DNA from: Nitrospirota bacterium
GTDB lineage: Bacteria > Nitrospirota > Thermodesulfovibrionia > JACRGW01
Length of the DNA stretch: 23,670 nt
Reading direction: 5' to 3'
Assembly: GCA_016212195.1 (NCBI GenBank)
Contig: JACRGW010000167.1
Span: 1-23,670, forward strand
Shown here piece by piece: positions 14,312 through 20,710 of this stretch (the stretch's first letter is position 1; every line of letters begins with the position of its first letter). Position numbers and translations under genes: made by a program. The notes under the pieces are model-generated. The model saw nothing but the letters and a program-made list of their open reading frames with translations, was not told where the DNA came from and searched no databases.

Positions 14312-15817
14312 ATGGAGAGTCTTAATAACCTCATGATGGGCTTTGGGGTCTTTTTCACCCAATATAACATCTTTGTTGCCGTTATAGGGATCTTTCTGGG
14401 AACTATAGTCGGAGTCTTGCCAGGCCTTGGCGGTGCCAATGGGGTGGCTATACTCATCCCTGTTACCTTTATTATGCCTCCCACGTCCGCAATCATCCTC
14501 TTAGCCTGCATCTACTGGGGGGCCCTCTTCGGTGGTGTCATTACCTCAATTCTATTCAATATCCCTGGGGAGCCCTGGTCGGTAGCCACCTGCTTTGACG
14601 GTTATCCCATGGCTAAAAAAGGGAAAGCCCCGCAGGCACTGACAGCAGCCTTTAGCTCTCACTTTATCGGGGCCGTATTCGCCACCGTAGCCTTGACTTT
14701 TTTAGCCCCCCTCATCGCAGAGATTGCCCTACGGTTCGGTCCCCCTGAGACCTTTTCCATTATGATGCTGACATTCAGCGCCTTTGTTGCACTCGGGGGG
14801 AAGTCACCAATAAAGACACTGATTGCCATCTTTCTTGGTTTCACAATGGCAGCCGTAGGGATAGACATTGTCAGCGGAAAGCTCCGCCTGACCTTCGGTA
14901 CTACCGAGCTCATGGGTGGCTTTCACTTTATTGTAGCGGTAATAGGGTTATTCGGCATCGGAGAGATATTACTGACTGTTGAGGAAGGTCTCAAGATGAA
15001 GTCTTTGCCAGTAAGGATGTCATTACGGGCTATGTTAGAGACATGGAAAGAGTTACCTCGGTACTGGAAGACGTTGCTTAGAGGAGCCCTTATCGGGTGC
15101 TGGATGGGTTTCAAACCAGGAGGTGCAACGCCTGCATCTTTTATGAGTTATGGCTTTGCCAAACAGTTCTCCAAGAATTCAGAAAAATTCGGCACAGGGA
15201 TCATGGAGGGGGTGGTGGCCCCAGAAGTAGCGGCTCACGCCGCCGGGGTCTCTGCGATGGTGCCTATGATCACCCTGGGTATCCCGGGTTCGCCGACAGC
15301 AGCGGTCATGCTGGGTGGTCTCATGATATGGGGCTTGCAACCTGGCCCAATGCTATTTAAGGAACATCCTGAATTTGTCTGGGGCCTCATTGCCAGCATA
15401 TGGGCAAGCAACGCCATCGGCGTTATCATTGTCCTTGCCTTTGTACCTCTTTTTGCAGCCATTCTCAAGGCACCCTTTAGTGTCCTGATGCCAAGTATTG
15501 TTTTCATCTGTGCCATTGGTGCATACGCGGTGAACATCAGAATGATTGACATCTGGTATATGATAATCTTTGGCTTTGTCGGGTATACTTTTAAGAAACT
15601 CGACTATCCTATCGCCCCCATGGTTCTGGCATTGGTTTTGGGTGATATGGCAGAGACAGCCATGAGGCAAGCCCTGATTATGGGGCAGGGTAGTCCTCTA
15701 ATTTTCTTTAGGCCTCCTTTTGCACTCCCTATAATGATATTAGCCATAATCATCTTCTTCTGGCCCACCATCTCCAGGTGGAAACAGAAGACTGTTAAAA
15801 AGGAATGTAAAATTTAA
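14312..15817 (+). CDS. tctA: Tripartite tricarboxylate transporter large membrane subunit
   Basis: This 501-residue integral membrane protein with about 10-12 hydrophobic segments is the channel subunit of the TctCBA carboxylate:cation symporter. Family signatures are GVLPGLGGANGVAILIPVTF, PTSAIILLACIYWGALFGG, IPGEPWSVATCFDGYPMAKK, and the second half-repeat with GFKPGGATPASFMSYGFAKQ and TLGIPGSPTAAVMLGG. Length is typical. It is the last gene of the run; after it come 45 bases and the promoter of the thiamin operon, with no clear terminator between. Confidence 0.93.
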   Translation: MESLNNLMMGFGVFFTQYNIFVAVIGIFLGTIVGVLPGLGGANGVAILIPVTFIMPPTSAIILLACIYWGALFGGVITSILFNIPGEPWSVATCFDGYPMAKKGKAPQALTAAFSSHFIGAVFATVALTFLAPLIAEIALRFGPPETFSIMMLTFSAFVALGGKSPIKTLIAIFLGFTMAAVGIDIVSGKLRLTFGTTELMGGFHFIVAVIGLFGIGEILLTVEEGLKMKSLPVRMSLRAMLETWKELPRYWKTLLRGALIGCWMGFKPGGATPASFMSYGFAKQFSKNSEKFGTGIMEGVVAPEVAAHAAGVSAMVPMITLGIPGSPTAAVMLGGLMIWGLQPGPMLFKEHPEFVWGLIASIWASNAIGVIIVLAFVPLFAAILKAPFSVLMPSIVFICAIGAYAVNIRMIDIWYMIIFGFVGYTFKKLDYPIAPMVLALVLGDMAETAMRQALIMGQGSPLIFFRPPFALPIMILAIIIFFWPTISRWKQKTVKKECKI

Positions 15818-15862
15818 GGTTACAAGGGCGTAATGAAATTCTTAATTAAAGACAGAAAAGAC

Positions 15863-15890
15863 TTGACAGTATCGAAGATATTGATATACA
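15863..15890 (+). promoter_or_regulatory. Promoter of the thiamin operon
   Basis: TTGACA (15863-15868) is followed after 16 bases by TATACA (15885-15890). Transcription would start a few bases before the TPP aptamer, which is where a riboswitch promoter belongs. Confidence 0.6.
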
Positions 15891-15900
15891 TTATAAATAT

Positions 15901-15990
15901 CCTTGGGGGAGCTGAAGCTGAGAGTCCTGAGTTAATCGGGATAACCCCATGAACCTGATCTGGATAATGCCAGCGTAGGGAAAGGGTAGA
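15901..15990 (+). promoter_or_regulatory. TPP riboswitch (THI box)
   Basis: The conserved THI-box parts occur in order: GGGGGAGC near 15905, GCTGAGAG (15917-15924), a variable P3 arm, AACCCCATGAACCTGATC (15943-15960), then GCCAGCGTAGGGAA (15969-15982). CCTT at the 5' side can pair with AAGG near 15990 to close P1. An intrinsic terminator follows 30 bases downstream, so thiamin diphosphate should switch off transcription of thi4, the DUF6775-like gene and thiC. Confidence 0.95.
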
Positions 15991-16018
15991 AGGCATAATA
16001 AATTTAGGAGCCTTTTTG

Positions 16019-16056
16019 ATACCGTATCCCTCAGGGGGATACGGTATTTTGTTTTT
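16019..16056 (+). terminator. Intrinsic terminator of the TPP riboswitch
   Basis: ATACCGTATCCC (16019-16030) pairs perfectly with GGGATACGGTAT (16036-16047) across a 5-base loop and is followed by TTTTGTTTTT. This is a strong rho-independent terminator between aptamer and thi4, the expression platform of a transcription-attenuating riboswitch. The antiterminator partner is not obvious by eye. Confidence 0.88.
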
Positions 16057-16073
16057 GTGGGTTGTTATCTTTT

Positions 16074-16153
16074 TGTCATTCCCACAAAAGCGGGAATCCA
16101 GGGGGCACGGAACTATATCAATGGAACTGGATTCCTGCCTCCGCAGGAATGAC
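16074..16153 (+). repeat. Dispersed palindromic repeat, copy 1
   Basis: This element of about 80 bp begins TGTCATTCCC, contains GCGGGAATCCAG, and ends CTGGATTCCTGCC...GCAGGAATGAC; its halves are imperfect reverse complements. It lies in the transcribed leader between the riboswitch terminator and thi4. Copies 2 and 3 are at 17813-17886 and 19259-19327. Confidence 0.88.
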
Positions 16154-16182
16154 GATATTAATAACTTTAGGGAGGAAACTAA

Positions 16183-16980
16183 ATGGAGAAGAAGATCTTC
16201 AGCGATGTAGGTGAGAAGGAAGTGACGAGGGCGATAGTTGAGGGTTTCGCAAAGACCTTTAATGAGTATGTTGAGAGCGATGTAATAATTATCGGTGGTG
16301 GTCCGAGCGGACTTATGGCAGGAAGGGAACTCGCATCAAGTGGTTTCAAGACACTTATTGTGGAAAGGAATAATTATCTTGGTGGTGGGTTCTGGATAGG
16401 CGGGTACCTAATGAATAAGGTTACAGTCAGGGCACCAGGGCAGGAGGTTCTGGATGAATTAGGGGTTCCCTACGAAGAGGTTATAGAAGGACTCTATATG
16501 ACCGATGGTCCCCATGCCTGTTCAAGGCTTATCGCATCAGCCTGTGATGCAGGTGTAAAGATAATTAATATGACTAAATTCGATGACATCGTGATCAGGG
16601 AAGGAAACAGGGTTTCAGGGGTAGTCATAAACTGGACACCTGTATCAGCACTGCCACGGGAGATTACCTGTGTGGACCCTGTTGCATTAGAGTCCAAGAT
16701 GGTAGTGGATGCAACAGGACATGATGCATCTGTTGTCTCTAAGCTCGAGGAAAGGGGTCTCATAAAGACAAAGGGCTATGGGGCAATGTGGGTAGAGAAA
16801 TCTGAGGACCTTGTTGTGGAATATACAGGAGAGGTCCACCCTGGCCTTGTAGTCATGGGAATGGCGGTAAGTACACTATACGGGCTTCCGAGAATGGGCC
16901 CAACGTTTGGTGCAATGCTCCTTTCAGGGAAAAAGGGGGCAGAGGTTATCAAGGAAAAGATGGCAGTGGTGAGCAAGTAA
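16183..16980 (+). CDS. thi4: Thi4-type thiazole synthase
   Basis: This 265-residue protein makes the thiazole half of thiamin from NAD and glycine, in place of ThiG/ThiH/ThiO. The Rossmann motif DVIIIGGGPSG (33-43) is followed by VERNNYLGGGFWIGGY, TDGPHACSRLIASACDAG, and the C-terminal GLPRMGPTFGAMLLSGKKGA, all Thi4 signatures. The sulfur-donor region reads REITCVDPVAL with C163 where yeast Thi4 has its sacrificial cysteine (SCMDP). In the methanogen enzymes I recall, this position is histidine and free sulfide is used. This copy may therefore be a single-turnover, cysteine-donating enzyme (inference from alignment by eye). It is first gene after the TPP riboswitch. Confidence 0.93.
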   Translation: MEKKIFSDVGEKEVTRAIVEGFAKTFNEYVESDVIIIGGGPSGLMAGRELASSGFKTLIVERNNYLGGGFWIGGYLMNKVTVRAPGQEVLDELGVPYEEVIEGLYMTDGPHACSRLIASACDAGVKIINMTKFDDIVIREGNRVSGVVINWTPVSALPREITCVDPVALESKMVVDATGHDASVVSKLEERGLIKTKGYGAMWVEKSEDLVVEYTGEVHPGLVVMGMAVSTLYGLPRMGPTFGAMLLSGKKGAEVIKEKMAVVSK

Positions 16981-16996
16981 CCTTATAGGAGTATCT

Positions 16997-17848
16997 ATGG
17001 AAAGTCCTTCAAGATATCTATATATCTATGGAGATGATTCCCTCGGAATCAATTTGGAAGTCCTCTCAGATTATTTAAGAGGTATCTTCGAGTTCCTTAA
17101 AGTCGAAAGGAGGAAAGATTTTTTTACTTACCACATGGATGGTTCTGTCCTGCAGGATCATTCAGGATTAAACACTTTAGCTGAGAGACTTGCCAGCATA
17201 AAGGTCTTAAACCCGATAAAAGAAGGACTTAATCCTGATCCAATCTATGGAGAGATAGATTACGAAAGGAGGAAACTTCATGACCCTTCCTTCAGTTCTA
17301 CCGGAATCCTCTATGATGGTATCAGACTTCAGGCTATAATGTATCCGCTGATCAAAAAGGGAGAAAAGGGTTCAGGGCATTTACATATTGTTATTACCAA
17401 CCAGCTCATGGTTACATGGGATGATTATGACAGGAGATACCATCTGAGGGTTAGTGTCTTTGGTCAGCCATCTATTGTATCCACTTCTGGAGTTGTGGAG
17501 GCACCTGCAAAACCGAGAGAATTTTATCTGCTGAAACAAATGGTAGGTATAAGAGATATGGATTTAACAGAACTTAAAATGAGGTTTGATGGTAGATTCA
17601 TAGACTATGAAGATTCGAGAATAACTGATGTGATAAAGGGTTATCTTGCACAGGCAATCTTTTACTCTATCACTGGCGGTCCCTTCTGTGATGATAGGGG
17701 ATGCAGACTATTTAATGCACACTGGCAGGAGGAGATGATATATGCGCAGCTCGAATCTCCCTATGAGTTTTGTGAGAAACATGCAGTAATGATTCAAAAA
17801 TCTAAATTGTTGTGTCATTCCCGCGAAGGCGGGAATCCAGGGAAATAA
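16997..17848 (+). CDS. DUF6775-like putative metalloprotein of the thiamin operon
   Basis: This 283-residue protein resembles the family I know as DUF6775, annotated as putative metallopeptidase. The C-terminal part has a possible metal site: C231 and C236 in FCDDRGCRLFNAHW, H242, then C259 and H262 in EFCEKH. This layout recalls the structural zinc site of archaemetzincins, but no HEXXH motif is present, so protease activity is doubtful. It lies 16 bases after thi4 and before thiC under one riboswitch, which suggests a job in thiamin synthesis such as metal or sulfur handling (inference). Its last 12 or so codons, with the ending CHSREGGNPGK, come from a dispersed repeat that supplies the stop codon. 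Confidence 0.7.
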   Translation: MESPSRYLYIYGDDSLGINLEVLSDYLRGIFEFLKVERRKDFFTYHMDGSVLQDHSGLNTLAERLASIKVLNPIKEGLNPDPIYGEIDYERRKLHDPSFSSTGILYDGIRLQAIMYPLIKKGEKGSGHLHIVITNQLMVTWDDYDRRYHLRVSVFGQPSIVSTSGVVEAPAKPREFYLLKQMVGIRDMDLTELKMRFDGRFIDYEDSRITDVIKGYLAQAIFYSITGGPFCDDRGCRLFNAHWQEEMIYAQLESPYEFCEKHAVMIQKSKLLCHSREGGNPGK

Positions 17849-17886
17849 GCAAAAGGAAACTGGATTCCTGCTTCCGCAGGAATGAC
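17813..17886 (+). repeat. Dispersed palindromic repeat, copy 2
   Basis: This copy begins TGTCATTCCCGCGAAGGCGG and ends CTTCCGCAGGAATGAC. Each half forms a small GC-rich hairpin, and the two halves are nearly complementary. The first 36 bases overlap the 3' end of the DUF6775-like gene. Confidence 0.9.
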
Positions 17887-17963
17887 GGTGAATAGAAAGT
17901 TGTCAATATTATAGGATGTCCCGCTGTTTGCTGTGGGAGGTTCATTATGAAGGAAGTGATAAC

Positions 17964-19250
17964 ATGACAAAAATGGAATTAGCAAAATCGGGTAAGACCT
18001 CTGAAGAAATGATAGGGGTTGCGCAAGAAGAATCTGTAGATCCTGAATTCATTCGTCAGGGTGTAGCAGAGGGCGTGATAGTTGTGGTCAGAAATAACAG
18101 GCATGGTTATATAAGGCCACTGGGAATAGGAAAAGGCCTGAGGACGAAGATCAATGCGAATATAGGGACATCAAAGGACCACTGCTCCATAGAGGAAGAG
18201 ATAGAAAAGCTCGGAGTGTCTATCTCAGCAGGGACGGATTCCGTTATGGATCTTTCTACAGGCGGACCTGTCAGGGAAATAAGGAGAAAGATTCTTTCGC
18301 GATCTCCAGTAATAATCGGGACCGTTCCCATCTATCAGGCAGCAGTGACAGCAGCAGAGCATAAGGGCCATATAGATAGGATGTCAGCCGATGAGATCTT
18401 CAGAACTATCGAAGAACACGGAGAAGAAGGTGTTGATTTCGTAACAGTCCACTGCGGGGTAACACTTCAGGGTATAGAGATACTCAGAGAACACGAGAGA
18501 CTCCTTGATGTTGTTAGCAGAGGTGGGGTGTTTTTGATAGAGTGGATGATTTACAACGAAAAGGAAAACCCCCTTTATCAGGATTTTGACCGTCTCCTCG
18601 ATATAGCAAGGAGATATGACCTCACTTTAAGCCTTGGGGATGGCCTCAGGCCGGGTTGTCTTGCAGATGCAACTGACAGGGCACAGATACATGAACTTAA
18701 AACACTGGGGGAACTTACTGAAAGGGCATGGGATGCTGGTGTCCAGGTAATAATAGAGGGACCAGGTCATGTCCCGATTAATCAGATAGAAAAAAATGTA
18801 AAACTTGAAAAGGAAATATGCAAGGGTGCTCCATTCTATGTGCTCGGGCCACTCGTGACAGATATAGCACCCGGCTATGACCATATAACCGGCGCTATAG
18901 GTGGGGCGATAGCTGCGACAGCAGGCGCAGATTTCCTCTGTTATGTTACCCCATCAGAACATCTGAGGCTACCTACTATAGAGGATGTAAGGGAAGGTGT
19001 ACTTGCCTCTAAGATTGCAGCCCATGCCGCTGATATTGCAAAGGGTGTTAAGGGTGCAATAGAGAGAGATAATGAGTTTTCCAAGATGAGGAAGAATCTC
19101 GACTGGGAGGGTCAGATCTCAAATTCTTTAGACCCTGAGAAGGCAAAAAGGATGAGAACTGAGAGTGTTCCCGTTGGTTCCGATGTCTGTACGATGTGCG
19201 GGGAGTTCTGCTCAATAAGGTCGGTGAGAGAATACCTCAAGAAATCCTAA
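17964..19250 (+). CDS. thiC: Phosphomethylpyrimidine synthase
   Basis: ThiC is a radical-SAM enzyme that rearranges aminoimidazole ribotide into the pyrimidine half of thiamin. This is the short anaerobe-type form of 428 residues. It shows NIGTSKDHCSIEEE, GGPVREIRRKILSRSP, TVHCGVTLQGIE, EGPGHVPINQIEKN, LGPLVTDIAPGYDHITGAIG and the C-terminal cluster motif CTMCGEFCSIRS for [4Fe-4S] binding. I chose the ATG at 17964 because AGGAAG lies seven bases upstream and MTKMELAKSG is the usual start; the frame is open further up to 17916. It is under the TPP riboswitch, two genes downstream. BzaF-type paralogues are an alternative, but the context favours ThiC. Confidence 0.95.
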   Translation: MTKMELAKSGKTSEEMIGVAQEESVDPEFIRQGVAEGVIVVVRNNRHGYIRPLGIGKGLRTKINANIGTSKDHCSIEEEIEKLGVSISAGTDSVMDLSTGGPVREIRRKILSRSPVIIGTVPIYQAAVTAAEHKGHIDRMSADEIFRTIEEHGEEGVDFVTVHCGVTLQGIEILREHERLLDVVSRGGVFLIEWMIYNEKENPLYQDFDRLLDIARRYDLTLSLGDGLRPGCLADATDRAQIHELKTLGELTERAWDAGVQVIIEGPGHVPINQIEKNVKLEKEICKGAPFYVLGPLVTDIAPGYDHITGAIGGAIAATAGADFLCYVTPSEHLRLPTIEDVREGVLASKIAAHAADIAKGVKGAIERDNEFSKMRKNLDWEGQISNSLDPEKAKRMRTESVPVGSDVCTMCGEFCSIRSVREYLKKS

Positions 19251-19258
19251 ATTCATTA

Positions 19259-19327
19259 TGTCATTCCGCACTTGATGCGGAATCCAGTTTATTTGTTTCT
19301 CTGGATTCCTGCTTCCGCAGGAATGAC
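19259..19327 (+). repeat. Dispersed palindromic repeat, copy 3
   Basis: It begins TGTCATTCCGCACTTGATGC and ends CTTCCGCAGGAATGAC. The right half is nearly identical to copy 2, while the left hairpin differs. It lies between the converging thiC and nadC genes and may act as a transcript end for both. Confidence 0.88.
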
Positions 19328-19350
19328 GAAATAGTTAACAATGATTATAC

Positions 19351-20175
19351 TTAGAGTGGTTCTATTCCCAGACTAATATCTACTGCTGGTGCAGAGTGTG
19401 TAAGAGCACCGATCGAAATTAGATCTACTCCTGTCTTTGCCATCTCTCTCACATTATCGAGATTTATATTTCCAGATGCCTCTATCAATGCCTTACCTTT
19501 TATTAATTTAACCGCTTTTCTGGTAGTTTCTAAATCCATATTATCAAGCATGATTATATCTACTCCTGCCTGAAGGGCGTCTTTAACTTCTTTCAGACTC
19601 TTTGCCTCGACCTCTATTGTTGTTGTATGTGATGTCTTTCCCTTTGTCTTCTCAACCGCCTTCCTGATACTACCTGATAGTGCAATATGATTATCCTTTA
19701 TAAGGATGGCATCGTAGAGACCGAAGCGGTGATTGAATCCCCCTCCCATCCTTACAGCATATTTCTCAAGAGACCTCCGCCCCGGGGTCGTCTTTCTTGT
19801 ATCAACTATCTTGGCCTTAGTCCCTTTAATTTTTTCTACATACTTGGATGTGAGTGTTGCTATGCCTGAAAGTCTCTGGAGGAAATTAAGGGCAACCCTC
19901 TCTGCCATAAGTATAGTCTGTGCATTACCTTTAACCTCTGCTATTACCTTTCCGGCTTTAACCTTATTACCGTCACCGAATCTTCCTTTAAAGATAATCT
20001 TTGGATCAAGGGTTTTGAAACATTCAGAGGCAACACCTACTCCTGCAAGTACAAGATCTTCCTTTGCGATGATTAATCCCTTAGCCTCAATGCCGTCACG
20101 GATTATAGCTGAAGTAGTTATATCTCCGTGTCCGATGTCCTCTTCAAGGGCCTTTATTATGACAGACCTGATCAA
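19351..20175 (-). CDS. nadC: Nicotinate-nucleotide pyrophosphorylase (carboxylating)
   Basis: NadC converts quinolinate and PRPP to nicotinate mononucleotide, CO2 and pyrophosphate in de novo NAD synthesis. The 274-residue protein has EEDIGHGDITTSAI, AERVALNFLQRLSGIAT (91-107), DTRKTTPGRRSLEKYAVRMG (125-144), NHRFGLYDAILIKDNH and the C-terminal barrel with IEVEAKSLKEV and IMLDNMD. It is complete. The start is TTG at 20175, four bases after the stop of the upstream gene, without a clear Shine-Dalgarno site, so translation is probably coupled. It supplies NAD, which Thi4 across the repeat consumes, but they are in separate transcripts. Confidence 0.95.
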   Translation of the reverse strand: MIRSVIIKALEEDIGHGDITTSAIIRDGIEAKGLIIAKEDLVLAGVGVASECFKTLDPKIIFKGRFGDGNKVKAGKVIAEVKGNAQTILMAERVALNFLQRLSGIATLTSKYVEKIKGTKAKIVDTRKTTPGRRSLEKYAVRMGGGFNHRFGLYDAILIKDNHIALSGSIRKAVEKTKGKTSHTTTIEVEAKSLKEVKDALQAGVDIIMLDNMDLETTRKAVKLIKGKALIEASGNINLDNVREMAKTGVDLISIGALTHSAPAVDISLGIEPL

Positions 20176-20179
20176 CGAT

Positions 20180-20710
20180 CTATTTCTTTCTTAGGAGCAT
20201 AGCCAGCCCTGTCAATCCCCCAAAGGCAAGGCCGAAGGCGAGGGCAGAGCGCCAGTCAAAAAGTGTTTTCACATCTCCTTCAACGCTATTTGCTATCATT
20301 ATACCAGCGAGGGATTTATTGGTTTTTATCTTATTTGCAGCCATGAAAAAAGCACCTCCCTGTTCTACCTCTATCTCTTCCCTTGCGAGCATTATCTGGG
20401 CGCCACCTAACTGGATATTTGCCTTTGTTGTGGCTATAAGACCAGCACCACCCTGGTTTATACTGATATCCTTTGCCCTCATGAGAAAGGAGCCTGCCTG
20501 TTTCAGATCTATTCTATCCCCATCGATGGAAAGGGCAAGACCCTGAGTTACTTCGACATGGTTTCCTTCAATAGACCTGGCACTTACCTGGTTCATAGTC
20601 ACATTCTCCGCCTCTACGATCTCTACTCTCCCTTGATTAATCTCCACTGTTTGGGCTGATATCTCATCGACCTCCTCTTTTTCTAATGTTACCTTCGCCT
20701 CTTTTTTCAT
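20180..20710 (-). CDS. Predicted beta-helix protein with C-terminal membrane anchor
   Basis: I do not recognise this 176-residue protein as a named family. Residues 15-140 are a run of short, regular strands with repeating patterns: VEINQGRVEIVEAENVTMNQ, then IDLKQAGSFLMRAKDISINQ, GGAGLIATTKANIQLGGA and GGAFFMAANKIKTN. The repeat spacing of about 16-18 residues suggests a small beta-helix or bactofilin-like stack. At the C terminus, SALAFGLAFGGLTGLAMLL is one membrane segment followed by RKK, so it would be tail-anchored with the helix in the cytoplasm. It overlaps valS by four bases (ATGA) and precedes nadC, hence is cotranscribed with both. Confidence 0.7.
   Translation of the reverse strand: MKKEAKVTLEKEEVDEISAQTVEINQGRVEIVEAENVTMNQVSARSIEGNHVEVTQGLALSIDGDRIDLKQAGSFLMRAKDISINQGGAGLIATTKANIQLGGAQIMLAREEIEVEQGGAFFMAANKIKTNKSLAGIMIANSVEGDVKTLFDWRSALAFGLAFGGLTGLAMLLRKK

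Noticed and set aside
17916..17963. Upstream extension of thiC by 16 codons
   Set aside because: The extension is unlike ThiC N termini, and the ATG at 17964 has a well-placed AGGAAG site.
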